Assembly (NCBI RefSeq): GCF_026625785.1
Contig: NZ_CP113063.1
Span: forward strand, 1,240,001 to 1,304,000
From: Gordonia sp. SL306
GTDB taxonomy: Bacteria; Actinomycetota; Actinomycetes; Mycobacteriales; Mycobacteriaceae
DNA length: 64,000 nt
Direction of reading: 5' to 3'
In this document: positions 1 to 9,418 of the stretch, piece after piece
Numbering within the stretch: the first letter of the stretch is position 1
Layout: the number at the start of each line of letters is the position of its first letter
The notes under the pieces: model-generated
What the model was told of the DNA's origin: nothing
Database searches by the model: none
Seen by the model: the letters and a program-made list of their open reading frames with translations, nothing else
Program-made: the position numbers and the translations under genes

Positions 1-371
1 CGTTGCCGGTCATGCTGGTCGCCGCGCTCGTCGTGACCGAGGGGCGACTGCCGCACGCCACCACCGGCCAGTGGGCGGCGTTCGCGTATCTCAGCGCGGT
101 GAGTATGTTTCTCGGCTTCTTCGCCTGGTACCGGGGTCTGGCGATCGGTCCGATGACCACGGTCAGTCAGATTCAGCTCGTCCAGCCGGTGCTGACCGTC
201 GCGTGGGCGGTACTGCTGCTCGGCGAACAGCTGACCGTCTCGCTCGTGATCGGTGGTGCCGCCGTGATCGGTTGCGCCGCGTTCACCGTGCGGAGCCGGG
301 TCGTCGCGCCCTCAGCCGACACCACAGCGCGGCACGAGGCGGATGATCCGTCTCGCGCCGCGCTGCGGTGA
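1..371 (+). CDS. EamA/DMT-family transporter, 5'-truncated
   Basis: This is the C-terminal part (about 122 residues) of a drug/metabolite-transporter-family permease whose start lies left of the window. Four hydrophobic stretches are visible, including one with the EamA-like pattern around SQIQLVQPVLTVAWAVLLLGE, followed by a short polar tail rich in Ala, Asp and Arg. In the family each protein has two five-helix EamA halves, so this is the second half. It converges on hadAB, whose stop is only 17 bases away. The substrate cannot be told from the sequence. Confidence 0.8.
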   Translation, partial: LPVMLVAALVVTEGRLPHATTGQWAAFAYLSAVSMFLGFFAWYRGLAIGPMTTVSQIQLVQPVLTVAWAVLLLGEQLTVSLVIGGAAVIGCAAFTVRSRVVAPSADTTARHEADDPSRAALR

Positions 372-388
372 TGTGTGGTGCCGGTCCG

Positions 389-1471
389 TCAGTTGAACTG
401 AACGTGCGCCTGGGCGCGTCCGAAGATCTTGCGGTCGCCCTGCTTGGCGACCATCGCGATCACGCCGCGGCGGGTCTCCGGGTCGAGCGACTTGATCTTG
501 CCGGTGAAGTCGACCTGGGCGTAACCCTCTGCGGGCACATAGACCGGGCTGGTGAATCGCACGTTGTACTCGTAGATCGCTGCCGGGTCGCCGACGAAGC
601 TGCTGATGAAACTCGCACCCAGACCCATCGACTGCATTCCGTGGGCCACGCAGGTCTCCAGGCCGATCACCTTGGCGACCTCGTCGGAGAAGTGGATCGG
701 GTTGGGGTCGCCTGCCACGCCCGCGTAGTTGACGAGATTGCCGCGGGTGAGGGTCTTGGTGACGGGCGGCAGTTCCTGACCGACGGTGAGGTCGTCGAAG
801 TTGATCGCGGCGTACGGCTTCGGCTCCACCTGCGGATCCGGCTGGTCGTAGCGGTCGAACGGGCCGTGCACGGTGTTCGGCATGACCGGCTCGCTGTCGA
901 CCTTCATCATCACGTGCTCGAGCTTGTCGAGGACCTCGGGATCGGCCTCCACCGCGGCACGGGCCACCAGGCTGGTCCAGGTTGTCATCACCGGCTCTTC
1001 GTGCTGGTTCCAGATGATGTTCTTGGTGATCATCACGTCGGTGCCGGCCATCTGGCGGAAGGAGTCGAGCGAGACGTCGCAGATGAGCTGGTCGCCCACC
1101 TTGATCGGCTGGTGGAACACCAGGCGCTGATCGGTCTGCATGATCTGCCACAGGTCGTATCCGGTGACGACGTCCTCGAACAGACGACGCTGGGCGATGA
1201 TCCCGAGCACCGACACGAACGTGGGCGCGGCAATGAGGGTCTCGTGCCCCATCTCCTGCGCGGCCTTCTCGTTCCAATGGACCGGGTGGTCGTCCTGCAC
1301 GGCGCGGGCGTGCTTGCGGACTTCTTCACGCCCGACCTCGTAGTAGTCGTCGACCGTGTAGTTGAAGCCCACCATTTTCTGGGTGTGGGCGGCGATCTCC
1401 TCAGGAGTGAGCTTCACGCCCTTCTTCACCGCGTCGATCCGTTCCTGCACCTCGGCCTCGCTGACTGACAT
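389..1471 (-). CDS. hadAB: Fused (3R)-hydroxyacyl-ACP dehydratase HadA-HadB
   Basis: Beta-hydroxyacyl-ACP dehydratase of the FAS-II system that elongates mycolic acid precursors. The 360-residue protein has two hotdog folds. The N-terminal half (about residues 5-150) looks like HadA (MaoC-N type). The C-terminal half (about 200-360) looks like HadB and carries the hydratase-2 signature AGDPNPIHF, with predicted catalytic Asp255 and His260. In M. tuberculosis HadA and HadB are separate adjacent genes downstream of rpmG2, and here rpmG also lies upstream on the same strand. I chose the Met followed by SVSEAEV; 11 upstream in-frame residues look non-native. hadC and the secE/nusG genes that follow in mycobacteria are absent, since an EamA gene occupies that side. 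Confidence 0.92.
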   Translation of the reverse strand: MSVSEAEVQERIDAVKKGVKLTPEEIAAHTQKMVGFNYTVDDYYEVGREEVRKHARAVQDDHPVHWNEKAAQEMGHETLIAAPTFVSVLGIIAQRRLFEDVVTGYDLWQIMQTDQRLVFHQPIKVGDQLICDVSLDSFRQMAGTDVMITKNIIWNQHEEPVMTTWTSLVARAAVEADPEVLDKLEHVMMKVDSEPVMPNTVHGPFDRYDQPDPQVEPKPYAAINFDDLTVGQELPPVTKTLTRGNLVNYAGVAGDPNPIHFSDEVAKVIGLETCVAHGMQSMGLGASFISSFVGDPAAIYEYNVRFTSPVYVPAEGYAQVDFTGKIKSLDPETRRGVIAMVAKQGDRKIFGRAQAHVQFN

Positions 1472-1720
1472 CGGATGCCGCTCCTTTGCTCGGCCACTCC
1501 GCAAATGGCCAGGATCTCGTGGACGGTCCCTCGTACGACGAGGGCTCGGGCGTGGTCCACGGCGGTAGGCGTCGCGTGAAGGACAACTCCTGCTACCGCT
1601 GGTTGTGTGCTGCTGTTGATTCTCTTACCGGGTCCGGTGACGGAGTCCCCTTGCCACGGTAATGGCTGCGGGCCACCTCATCAGAGGTAGCCCGCGTAAT
1701 TGCCAAACTTTGCTGATCGC

Positions 1721-1888
1721 TCAGCGCGATTCTTTGTGCGCCTGATGCTTGCCGCAGTTCGGGCAGAACTTCTTGATCTCGAGACGATCGGGATCGTTGC
1801 GACGGTTCTTCTTGGTGATGTAGTTGCGGTGCTTGCACACCTCGCACGCCAAGGTGATCTTGGGGCGAACATCTGTTGAGGAGGCCAC
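1721..1888 (-). CDS. rpmG: 50S ribosomal protein L33
   Basis: A 55-residue protein with the L33 pattern of two CxxC zinc-binding pairs (CEVCKHRNY and CPNCGKH), so it is the zinc-containing paralogue. The start is a GTG giving (V/M)ASSTDVRPK; the longer reading frame upstream is unlike any L33. It lies just downstream of tRNA-Thr and tRNA-Met on the same strand and upstream of hadAB, the order known for rpmG2-hadABC in mycobacteria. About 250 bases separate it from hadAB; I see no gene there, and the hadAB promoter probably lies in it. Confidence 0.95.
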   Translation of the reverse strand: MASSTDVRPKITLACEVCKHRNYITKKNRRNDPDRLEIKKFCPNCGKHQAHKESR

Positions 1889-1970
1889 TTCGTTGCCTTC
1901 TTTCGGGTGGTACGTGGCGGGCTCGGCATGCCCTTTGCGTGTCGGGTCCGAGCTGGTCGGCACCGATGTG

Positions 1971-2044
1971 TAGCGGTGGAGGGACTCGATCCCTCGACCT
2001 CACGATTATGAGTCGTGCGCTCTAACCAGCTGAGCTACACCGCC
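1971..2044 (-). tRNA. tRNA-Met (CAT)
   Basis: The reverse strand folds as a 74-base cloverleaf. The acceptor stem GGCGGTG pairs with CACCGCT (first pair G-U), the D arm contains TAGCTCAGCTGGTTAGAGC, the anticodon loop is CTCATAA with CAT, and the T arm contains the GTTC-type GATCGAGTC sequence. The 3' CCA is not encoded. It is the second of three tRNA genes on this strand, between tRNA-Thr and rpmG. Confidence 0.93.
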
Positions 2045-2065
2045 ATGTGGACTGGAGGTCCAGCG

Positions 2066-2138
2066 AGCCCCCTAACGGAATCGAACCGTTGACCTTTTCC
2101 TTACCATGGAAACGCTCTACCGACTGAGCTAAGGGGGC
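2066..2138 (-). tRNA. tRNA-Thr (GGT)
   Basis: The reverse strand gives a 73-base cloverleaf. The acceptor GCCCCCT pairs with AGGGGGC, the anticodon stem is TTTCC/GGAAA with loop ATGGTAA (anticodon GGT), and the T arm reads AACGGTTCGATTCCGTT. The discriminator base is T and no CCA is encoded. It is 21 bases upstream of tRNA-Met and probably co-transcribed with it and rpmG. Confidence 0.95.
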
Positions 2139-2264
2139 GTGCCCGGCCCAGCCGCGAACGGCTGAATCGAGAGCCTTAACGAGGTTACACACCAACGTGG
2201 GCGCTCACCAAATCGCTGGTCAGCGACCGGTGGCGAGCGCCGGAGTTCAGCGTGGACCACGTCG

Positions 2265-2345
2265 TGGCAGGTATAGGATTCGAACCTATGTAGCTTGCGC
2301 GACGGATTTACAGTCCGCTCCCTTTGGCCGCTCGGGCAACCTGCC
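2265..2345 (-). tRNA. tRNA-Tyr (GTA)
   Basis: A class II tRNA of about 81 bases on the reverse strand. The acceptor GGCAGGT pairs with ACCTGCC, the anticodon loop is CTGTAAA with GTA, there is a long variable arm typical of Tyr/Leu/Ser tRNAs, and the T arm is ATAGGTTCGAATCCTAT. It lies 126 bases upstream of tRNA-Thr. The 237 bases between it and yajQ hold no gene that I can support. Confidence 0.93.
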
Positions 2346-2582
2346 GTGCCGTCCGTCCGGCCGGTGACCGGCCGTAAGAACAACGCCGTGAAGAATACAA
2401 CGAACTCTCGGTGTCGACGCAAACCGGCTGCTCAGCGCCGCCTCCGGGGTCCTGGCCCGGTCTCCTTCGTGGCGGCTCGGGCGCATTTCCGCCGACTGTG
2501 CGCAGTTGTGTACCGAGCGTGCGCAGTCGTTCGACCACCGCACCCGGACGCAGTTCACGGCGGGGCCGATAGGGTGTGACCC

Positions 2583-3074
2583 ATGGCTGATTCATCGTTC
2601 GACGTGGTGAGCAAGGTCGACCGCCAAGAGGTCGACAACGCCCTCAACCAGGCCGCCAAGGAGCTGTCACAGCGTTACGACTTCCGCGGCACCAACACCG
2701 GAATCGAGTGGTCCGGCGAAGAGAACATCGTGATCACCTCCGACGCCGAGGAGCGCGCTCAGGCCGGCCTCGACGTCTTCAAGGAGAAGCTCATCCGCCG
2801 CGACATCTCGCTCAAGGCGTTCGACGCCGGCGAGCCGGCCGCATCGGGCAAGACCTTCAAGATCAGCGGCAAGATCGTCGAGGGTATCGACTCCGAGCAC
2901 GCCAAAAAGATCTCCAAGAAGATCCGCGACGAGGGCCCCAAGGGTGTCAAAGCCCAGATCCAGGGCGAGGAACTCCGGGTGTCGAGCAAGAAGCGTGACG
3001 ACCTGCAGGCGGTGATCTCGCTCCTCAAGGGCGAGGACTTCGGGATCGCGTTGCAGTTCGTGAACTACCGGTAG
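2583..3074 (+). CDS. yajQ: YajQ-family nucleotide-binding protein
   Basis: A 163-residue protein of full family length. It starts with [18 protein letters not shown] and has the central [19 protein letters not shown] segment, both typical of YajQ (UPF0234). The family has two RNP-like alpha/beta folds. Members bind nucleotides, and a Xanthomonas member is a cyclic-di-GMP effector; that role is not shown for actinobacteria. The window also carries one GGDEF and one EAL protein, so a c-di-GMP link is possible but inferred. The gene stands alone, divergent from the tRNA block, and is followed by a tandem/hairpin repeat before the convergent regulator. Confidence 0.9.
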   Translation: MADSSFDVVSKVDRQEVDNALNQAAKELSQRYDFRGTNTGIEWSGEENIVITSDAEERAQAGLDVFKEKLIRRDISLKAFDAGEPAASGKTFKISGKIVEGIDSEHAKKISKKIRDEGPKGVKAQIQGEELRVSSKKRDDLQAVISLLKGEDFGIALQFVNYR

Positions 3075-3099
3075 CGGAGGTCCTGGGGCCGCGCCCCTC

Positions 3100-3199
3100 C
3101 CGCCGAGCGAGCCGCGCCACCCCTTTCCGCCGAGCGAGCCGCGCCACCTCTATCCGCCGATCGAGTAGCGGCGACGAAGGAGCCGCGTATCGAGATCAC
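3100..3199. repeat. 27-base tandem repeat merging into a TCGAGTAGC hairpin element
   Basis: Units beginning CCGCCGAGCGAGCCGCGCC start at 3100 and 3127, and a third, diverged unit starts at 3154, giving an exact 27-base period. The third unit runs into an element with GATCGAGTAGC on the left and GTATCGAGATC on the right (about 3158-3197) that can form an imperfect hairpin. It lies between the convergent ends of yajQ and the LuxR-type gene, where a two-way terminator would be expected. Related elements occur at 12870 and 25498. Confidence 0.7.
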
Positions 3200-3207
3200 C
3201 GCACCCG

Positions 3208-3867
3208 CTACACGATGCCCAATTCGCGCGCCCGCACACCGGCCTGGAACCTCGACTGCGCACCGAGCGCCGACATCAGGTCGGCGACCCGGCGCCGGTA
3301 GGTACGCACACCGAGGCCGAGGCTGCGTGCGGCCGATTCGTCCTTGACTCCGCGGGAGAGCAGGTCGAGCACCTGCGGCGCGAGCCGACGGATGTCCGCG
3401 ATCCGCGCGTCAAAGGTGGCGAGCTCGGTCGCCGACCGCCATGCCGCCTCGAACAGCGACGACACCCCCTGCACGGTGGCAGCCTGGGTGATGACGCTGT
3501 AACTGCGTCCGCCTGCGGTCCGATCGCCTGCGAGGATGACCAGCCGACGATCGAGGATGATCGTCTCGTTGATCTCGTCGGTGGTGACTCGGATCTCCGC
3601 GCCGAACTGGTCCCGACGTTTGGCCAACTCGTGTGCCGCCACGGGGTCGAGCAATGTCCCGGCCTGGTAGATCTTGCGAACACGCTGATCGGGCCTGCGC
3701 TGCTGTGCGGCCGTGTCCGCGAGCTCCCCCGCGCCGTGTGACCATGCGAAGGTCCACAGGTCGTTGGCTGCACACACCACCTCGGCGGCCGACGCGAACA
3801 GGTGCGCCGTCCGCGCGAACAGTTCCTCCTCGCCACGCACCACGGTGACGGAATCAGTGCTGTGCAT
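3208..3867 (-). CDS. LuxR-type transcriptional regulator
   Basis: A 219-residue protein. The C-terminus (about residues 155-219) is a LuxR-type helix-turn-helix: DLLSRGVKDESAARSLGLG followed by VRTYRRRVADLMSALGAQS. The N-terminal 150 residues resemble the PLD-like/TrmB-type sensor region of many actinobacterial LuxR proteins, a weaker assignment. I start at Met-His-Ser-Thr-Asp; upstream in-frame sequence is the antisense of the divergent aldo/keto reductase. The 97-base gap between the two starts probably holds both promoters, so the reductase is a likely target. The signal is unknown. Confidence 0.8.
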   Translation of the reverse strand: MHSTDSVTVVRGEEELFARTAHLFASAAEVVCAANDLWTFAWSHGAGELADTAAQQRRPDQRVRKIYQAGTLLDPVAAHELAKRRDQFGAEIRVTTDEINETIILDRRLVILAGDRTAGGRSYSVITQAATVQGVSSLFEAAWRSATELATFDARIADIRRLAPQVLDLLSRGVKDESAARSLGLGVRTYRRRVADLMSALGAQSRFQAGVRARELGIV

Positions 3868-3964
3868 ACCCTCGATTGTGCGCCGGACACGCCTGTCTGC
3901 GCAGCCGTGGCAGCTTGTTGCCATCGACTGCCCGGTCGTCGTCGGCGGAGCCATGCTGGATTCC

Positions 3965-4894
3965 ATGACCACTGATTCGACATCCACAGCCACCATCCCC
4001 ATCGCCGACTCCGCCGGAACCTGGCAGCTGGGCGACCGCACCGTCAACCGCGTCGGCCTCGGCGCCATGCGCCTGGGCGGTATGCCCTGGGAAGCGCCCC
4101 GGAGCCGCGACGATGCGCTCGCCGTTCTCCGTCGGGCCATCGAGCTCGGCGTGAACCACATCGACACCGCCGCCTTCTACTTCACACCGACGCGCTCCTC
4201 CAACGAGTTGATCAGCACCGCCTTGCAGCCCTACCCGGATCATCTCGTGATCACCACCAAGGTCGGACCGAGTCAGTCCAGGGACGGCGAGTTCGAGCCG
4301 ATGGGACGTCCCGACCAGTTGCGCGGTCAGGTCGAGGAGAACATCCGTCAGCTCGGCCTCGACCAGCTCGACGTGGTCAATCTGCGCTGGGGAACGACCA
4401 TGGACAAGATGGAGGGGTCACTGGCCGACCACCTCGGCGCGCTGGTCGAACTGCGTGATGCTGGTCTGCTGCGCCACATCGGCATCTCCAATATCACGGC
4501 CGACCAACTGACCGAGGCGATCACCATCACGCCGGTGGTCAGTGTGCAGAACCGATACGGTCTCACCGACCGCGCCGACGACGCCCTGCTCGAGCTGTGC
4601 CTCGAACACGGCATCGCATTCGTGCCGTTCTTCGCCGTGGCCACCTCAACCTGGGCCTCCTCTGAAGGACCCGACAGCACCGGCGAGGCCGAGATCGCCG
4701 CCATTGCCGAAGCGCACGGCGCCACCCCGGCGCAGATCCGACTGGCATGGACCCTGCAGCGCGGCCCCCATGTGCTCGCGATTCCGGGCACCGGCAACCC
4801 AGTCCACCTGGAACAGAACGTCGCGGCCGGCGGACTCCGACTGACCGCCGAGGAGGTCGCCGTGCTCGATCGCATCGCGCCTGCCCGCCGCTAG
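3965..4894 (+). CDS. Aldo/keto reductase
   Basis: A 309-residue NAD(P)H-dependent oxidoreductase with a TIM-barrel fold. Catalytic Asp and Tyr are seen in HIDTAAFYF and Lys in LVITTKVG. The usual catalytic His after the fourth strand is Arg here (DVVNLRWG), as in a known subfamily. The cofactor-binding end shows IPGTGNPVHLEQNVAA. The start ATG was chosen because the encoded MTTDSTSTAT tail fits the family; an ATG four codons upstream (3953) is possible. It is divergent from the LuxR-type regulator, which probably controls it. The substrate is not predictable. Confidence 0.87.
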   Translation: MTTDSTSTATIPIADSAGTWQLGDRTVNRVGLGAMRLGGMPWEAPRSRDDALAVLRRAIELGVNHIDTAAFYFTPTRSSNELISTALQPYPDHLVITTKVGPSQSRDGEFEPMGRPDQLRGQVEENIRQLGLDQLDVVNLRWGTTMDKMEGSLADHLGALVELRDAGLLRHIGISNITADQLTEAITITPVVSVQNRYGLTDRADDALLELCLEHGIAFVPFFAVATSTWASSEGPDSTGEAEIAAIAEAHGATPAQIRLAWTLQRGPHVLAIPGTGNPVHLEQNVAAGGLRLTAEEVAVLDRIAPARR

Positions 4895-5040
4895 GACGAC
4901 GGGCCGACGGGCAGTCCCTGACCTGGGACTAGACTGGTGATGTCGCGGTTGCGGCGAGCACCCGGAAGGCCACCATCACCAATTCCCCCGCCCCGATCGA
5001 CGTCCTCCGTGCACCCCAGCAGGAATCCCTTCACATCGCT

Positions 5041-6564
5041 GTGCGTGCGACGACCCCCGCCGAAACCAAGCCACGCGATCCCGATGTGGTCCGATTCAAC
5101 GGCCGCCTCGCATTGGTGAACACGAGCACCACACCCCACGAAGCGATGGTCGAGGATCTTCTCTTCCTGCGTGACGTCCTCGACCGGGCCGAGATCGGCT
5201 ACTTGCTGGTTCGCGGGAACGATGAACGTCCCGTGCTGGCGATCGACTGGGCGCTGCGCAAGCGCTTCAGGTCGGCGTTGGCCACAGCGTGCGCGGATCA
5301 TCCGTTCTATGCCAAGACCGTGGGTGCGGGACGGGCCAGGCCGGTCCTCGTCGCCGACGGCGCGTTGTCGACGCACCGCAAAGCCCGCGTGTTCCGCCTG
5401 TTCCGCCCACGCGTCCACCTCGCCAGCGGCATGACGTTCGGAGCGGCGACCGGAGTGCAGATCGAATTGTGGACGACGGCAGGCGACGATCTCCTGTTGC
5501 CCGTGGCCAATTCGTTGACACGACGAACGGTCTCGTCACGGGAGGCGGTACGCAGCGAGGTCGAGAGGTTCGGGCGCACGTGGCCGACATTCGAGAAGAT
5601 GTTCGCCCACCAGGCCTCCGACGTCACGTTCGACATCGATCTGGTGTTCTCCTGGGTGGACGGGTCCTCGCAGGAATGGCAGGCTCAGCGCGCCAAGAGG
5701 ATGCAGAGCCACGTGGTCGGCGAGGGTGACGATTCCGAGGCCCGGTTCCGCCAGATCGACGAGTTGCGGTATGCGCTGCGCAGTGTCCACATGTACGCCC
5801 CGTGGATCCGGAGGATCTTCATCGCCACGGACTCACCGAAACCTGCATGGCTTTCCGATGATCCGCGGGTGACGTTCGTGCGCAGTGAGGAGTTCTTCGC
5901 AGATCCGTCGGTCCTGCCGACCCACAATTCGCAGGCGGTCGAGTCACAGTTGCACCGCATTCCCGGTCTCGCCGAACACTTCCTGTACTCCAACGACGAC
6001 ATGTTCTTCGGTCGTTCCGTGAGCCCGCAGATGTTCTTCTCCCCCGGCGGAGTGAGCATGTTCATCGAGGCACCGATCCGAATCGGACTGGGCTCCAACA
6101 ACGATCAGCGCAGCGGATTCGAGAATTCGGCGCGGGTGAATCGCGGGCTCCTCAGAGATCGGTTCGGCCTGGTCACCACCCGCCATCTCGAGCATGCGGC
6201 GACGCCCCTGCGCAAGAGCGTGATGGCGGAGATGGAGGCCAAGTTCCCGGCCGAGTTCGCGGCCACCGCGGCCAGCACCTTTCGGGCGGAGACCAACATC
6301 TCGGTCACCAACTCTCTCTATCACTATTACGCGCTCATGAGCGGCCGCGCGGTGGTGCAGCGCTCAGCCAAGGTCAAATACGTCGACACCACGTCGAAAT
6401 CCGGCCTCCGACAGATGGATTCACTCCTGACGAAGCGGTCGATGGACTTCTTCTGCCTCAACGACGGCAGCACACCCGATGTCGACCTGGACGTGCGCGC
6501 CACGAAGGTCACCCACTTCTTGCAGAACTACTTCCCGATCCCGGCACCCTGGGAAGACGTCTGA
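5041..6564 (+). CDS. Stealth-family sugar phosphotransferase
   Basis: A 507-residue protein with the four conserved regions of Stealth proteins: CR1 ([14 protein letters not shown], near residue 200), CR2 ([19 protein letters not shown] and [11 protein letters not shown]), CR3 (around [15 protein letters not shown]) and CR4 ([12 protein letters not shown]). Family members transfer hexose-1-phosphate to make phosphodiester-linked capsules or glycans; the mycobacterial relative is CpsY. It should act at the cytoplasmic membrane face in envelope glycan synthesis. The GTG at 5041 is the only convincing in-frame start, although the frame is open back to 4933 and the true start is uncertain. The 3' end overlaps the convergent phosphodiesterase by 56 bases. 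Confidence 0.88.
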   Translation: MRATTPAETKPRDPDVVRFNGRLALVNTSTTPHEAMVEDLLFLRDVLDRAEIGYLLVRGNDERPVLAIDWALRKRFRSALATACADHPFYAKTVGAGRARPVLVADGALSTHRKARVFRLFRPRVHLASGMTFGAATGVQIELWTTAGDDLLLPVANSLTRRTVSSREAVRSEVERFGRTWPTFEKMFAHQASDVTFDIDLVFSWVDGSSQEWQAQRAKRMQSHVVGEGDDSEARFRQIDELRYALRSVHMYAPWIRRIFIATDSPKPAWLSDDPRVTFVRSEEFFADPSVLPTHNSQAVESQLHRIPGLAEHFLYSNDDMFFGRSVSPQMFFSPGGVSMFIEAPIRIGLGSNNDQRSGFENSARVNRGLLRDRFGLVTTRHLEHAATPLRKSVMAEMEAKFPAEFAATAASTFRAETNISVTNSLYHYYALMSGRAVVQRSAKVKYVDTTSKSGLRQMDSLLTKRSMDFFCLNDGSTPDVDLDVRATKVTHFLQNYFPIPAPWEDV

Positions 6565-7474
6565 GCGGCCGTCTCGAGCCGGGTATGCGGACGCCCGCCT
6601 CGTTCAGCCGCCGCTCGGTCTCGGCCGAGCTCACATATTCACCGACCGTGTCGTAGTCGCCGACCGGGGCCACCGAGTGAACGACGGTTTCCGGATAGAC
6701 GTGCACCAGATTGAAGCCCTGGGCTCCGTTACGGCCACGCAACGCCCCCGCCGGGCCGGTGAGATCCTGCGTGTAGCAGGTGGCCGACGCGACCGAGACG
6801 GGAATACCGGCAAACATCGCGGTCGTCGAGTAGTGCAGGTGGCCGGCGAGGATGGAGCGCACGTCGCTGCCCCTCAGAACGTCGGCGAGTCGGTGCTGGT
6901 CGCGCAACTCCACCAGAACCGCGAGGTCGAGTACATACGGGACCGGCGGATGGTGCATGGCCAGGATGGTGCCGTGTGGCGCGGGCACCGAGAGTTCGGC
7001 CGCAAGCCACTCCAGTTGATCCTCGGCGATTTCGCCATGATGGCTCCCCGGCACCGAGGTGTCGAGAGCGACGAGACGGAGACCGTCGATGTCGTAGACA
7101 CGATCGATCGGTGCCACCGAGGGCGCCTCGCCGAGAAGCTCCGACCGGAAATGCGCTCGATCATCGTGGTTTCCGATAGACCAGATGACCTGCGCACCAA
7201 TGGATTCTGCGACTTCGTCGACAATCGACCGCAACTTCCGATAGGCCGCGGCCTCTCCCCGATCGGCGAGGTCGCCGGTGAACAGCAGCGCATTGGGGCG
7301 CACATGCGAAGCCTCGACTTCGGCGAGGATCTGCCGCAGTGTCACCTCGCTGTCGACCGCACCGTACAGCGGGCCGGCATCGCCGACCAGATGCGTGTCA
7401 CTCAGGTGCAGGATCAGGTGCGACGGATGGGGGTACTCCGACATCCGGATACCGTCTGGACCCCTGTTGCTCAT
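6509..7474 (-). CDS. Metallophosphoesterase, CpdA/Rv0805-like
   Basis: A 321-residue calcineurin-like phosphoesterase. The metal-ligand motifs appear in order: [32 protein letters not shown] and LAGHLHY. This set matches class III cyclic-nucleotide phosphodiesterases such as Rv0805 and CpdA, which hydrolyse cAMP or 2',3'-cyclic nucleotides. The last 60 residues are polar and Arg/Ser-rich and overlap the Stealth gene in antisense, so the real protein may depend only on residues 1-260. An alternative start is the Met at 7444 (MSEYPHPS). Confidence 0.87.
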   Translation of the reverse strand: MSNRGPDGIRMSEYPHPSHLILHLSDTHLVGDAGPLYGAVDSEVTLRQILAEVEASHVRPNALLFTGDLADRGEAAAYRKLRSIVDEVAESIGAQVIWSIGNHDDRAHFRSELLGEAPSVAPIDRVYDIDGLRLVALDTSVPGSHHGEIAEDQLEWLAAELSVPAPHGTILAMHHPPVPYVLDLAVLVELRDQHRLADVLRGSDVRSILAGHLHYSTTAMFAGIPVSVASATCYTQDLTGPAGALRGRNGAQGFNLVHVYPETVVHSVAPVGDYDTVGEYVSSAETERRLNEAGVRIPGSRRPLRRLPRVPGSGSSSARSG

Positions 7475-7670
7475 CGGTCTCCTGCTTCCGCCCGCCCGAT
7501 GTGCAGAGCCCGATTGGGCGCCTGCCTGTGTCCAACCCTAGACGTGTGTGCCTGCGTCGGGTGCTCGCGCGGGCGCATGATCTGATGAAACACGACACGG
7601 GGTGCCGCACCGGCGGCTGAGACCACACCCGCCGAACCTGTCCAGTTAGCACTGGCGAAGGGATGTCCAC

Positions 7671-8453
7671 ATGAATGCGCTCGCTCCTGCACTCTCCGAG
7701 CAGATCGTCCTGGTCACCGGCGGCGCCCGGGGCCTCGGCGCCGCGATCACCAAAGCTTTTGCCGCACAAGGTGCCCGGCTGGTCATCAATTTTCACCGCA
7801 GCGCCTCGGCCGCGGCCGAGCTCGTCGATGAACTCGGTGGCGCGGGGCGGGCGGTGGCCCTGGGCGCCGATGCGACCGACCGCGACGCGGTGTTCGACCT
7901 CGTCGCACGGGCCCGCGAACACTTCGGCGCGCCGGTCTGCACCGTTGTCAACAATGCGCTGGCCGACTTCTCGTTCAACGGCGACGACCGCGCCAAGCCC
8001 GACACCATCGACTGGCCGGCCTTCGACGCCCAGTTCCGGGGAACCGTCGCGGCCGCGCTCAACACCACGCAGGCGGTCCTCGGCGACATGCGGTCGGCCG
8101 GATTCGGCCGCATCGTCAACATCGGCACCAACCTGGTGCAGAATCCCGTCGTCCCCTATCACGACTACACCGCCGCGAAGGCCGCACTTCTCGCACTGAC
8201 CCGAACGCCCTCCGCGGACCTGGGTCCCGACGGCATCGCCGTCAACATGGTGTCCGGTGGACTCTTGCGCACCACCGATGCCAGCGCCGCCACCCCGACT
8301 GCGGTCTTCGACGCCATCGCCGCGGGCACGCCCCTGCGAACAGTCACGACACCCGACGAATTCGCCGATGCCGTACTGTTTTTCGCGTCGCCGTGGTCGC
8401 GGGCGGTCACCGGTCAGAACCTTGTCGTCGACGGCGGATTGGTCAAGGACTAG
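7671..8453 (+). CDS. Short-chain dehydrogenase/reductase (FabG-like)
   Basis: A 260-residue classical SDR. It has the NAD(P) loop VTGGARGLG, the NNAL variant of the NNAG motif, and active-site Tyr/Lys in YTAAK. The usual catalytic Ser 13 residues before Tyr is Thr (NIGTNLVQ), an unusual change that may keep or weaken activity. The C-terminus has TGQNLVVDGG, typical of 3-oxoacyl-ACP-reductase-like members. The start is preceded by GAAGGG nine bases upstream. It is divergent from the phosphoesterase and convergent with htpX. The substrate is unknown. Confidence 0.87.
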   Translation: MNALAPALSEQIVLVTGGARGLGAAITKAFAAQGARLVINFHRSASAAAELVDELGGAGRAVALGADATDRDAVFDLVARAREHFGAPVCTVVNNALADFSFNGDDRAKPDTIDWPAFDAQFRGTVAAALNTTQAVLGDMRSAGFGRIVNIGTNLVQNPVVPYHDYTAAKAALLALTRTPSADLGPDGIAVNMVSGGLLRTTDASAATPTAVFDAIAAGTPLRTVTTPDEFADAVLFFASPWSRAVTGQNLVVDGGLVKD

Positions 8454-8468
8454 CGCTACGGGCGCCGT

Positions 8469-9329
8469 TCACCCTCGGCCCGAACGCCTCGCCATCTCCT
8501 GCAACCGTGCGATGCGGTCGGGTGTCGGCGGGTGGGACGAGAACATCTTCGCGACGTTCCCGCCTCGGAACGGGTTGGCGATCATCATGTGCGACTGCGA
8601 CTCGATCTTCGGGTCCGGTGGCAGCGGCGCCTGATCGATCCCGCCGCTGATCTTTGCCAATGCCGAGGCCAGGGCCAGCGGATCGCCGGTGAGTTCCGCG
8701 CCCGACTCGTCGGCCTGGTACTCACGCGAGCGGGACACCGACATCTTGATCAACGAGGCCGCCAGCGGCCCGAGCAGGCTGATCATCAGCACGCCCAGGA
8801 TGCCGGGTCCGTTCCCGTCGCGGTTACCGCCGCCGAAGAAGAACGCGAAGTTCGCCAGGCCGGTGATGACCGACGCCATCGCACCGGCCACCGACGAGAT
8901 CAGGATGTCGCGGTTGTAGACGTGCGACAGCTCGTGGCCGAGCACCGCGCGCAGTTCCCGCTCGTCGAGCAGACGCATGATGCCCGCGGTGCAGCAGACG
9001 GCGGCGTTCTTGGGATTGCGGCCGGTGGCGAACGCGTTCGGCGACTCGGTCGGGCTGATGTAGAGCGCCGGCATCGGCTGGCGGGCCGTCGTCGCGAGCT
9101 CGCGGACGATCCGGTACAGCACCGGAGCCTCGACCTCGGTCACCGGCTGCGCGTGCATCGACCGCAGCGCGAGCTTCGCCGAGTTGAAATAGACGTAGGC
9201 ATTCATGCCGACTGCCGCCAGCACCGCCAGCAGCAAGATGGTCGGGCTGCGGAAGAGCGCCCCGATCCCGACGATGATCGCCGACATCAGCCCCATCAGG
9301 GCCGCCGTCTTCAGGCCATTGAAGTGCAT
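8469..9329 (-). CDS. htpX: Zinc metalloprotease HtpX
   Basis: A 286-residue M48 membrane protease for quality control of membrane proteins. Two N-terminal transmembrane helices (about residues 10-50) are followed by the zinc-binding HELSH motif, a second pair of membrane segments (about 140-180) and the downstream Glu ligand in SREYQADE. I start at [11 protein letters not shown]; 17 residues upstream in frame are not family-like. In mycobacteria htpX sits beside the polyprenyl synthase grcC1 in the same arrangement as here, on the edge of the menaquinone block. Confidence 0.95.
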   Translation of the reverse strand: MHFNGLKTAALMGLMSAIIVGIGALFRSPTILLLAVLAAVGMNAYVYFNSAKLALRSMHAQPVTEVEAPVLYRIVRELATTARQPMPALYISPTESPNAFATGRNPKNAAVCCTAGIMRLLDERELRAVLGHELSHVYNRDILISSVAGAMASVITGLANFAFFFGGGNRDGNGPGILGVLMISLLGPLAASLIKMSVSRSREYQADESGAELTGDPLALASALAKISGGIDQAPLPPDPKIESQSHMMIANPFRGGNVAKMFSSHPPTPDRIARLQEMARRSGRG

Positions 9330-9418
9330 CTGTCCCTCGTTCTGAGCATCCGACCCGGCGCCCGTCGCCAAGTCCTTCACATACCGAACGAACAGATGCG
9401 CGCCTGAGGTTCCCCGAG

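Noticed and set aside
368..1468. A 366-residue plus-strand frame antisense to hadAB
   Set aside because: His/Asp/Val-rich antisense shadow of a high-GC gene.
5944..6324. Minus-strand frames inside the Stealth gene
   Set aside because: They lie wholly within conserved Stealth regions and have no family signal.
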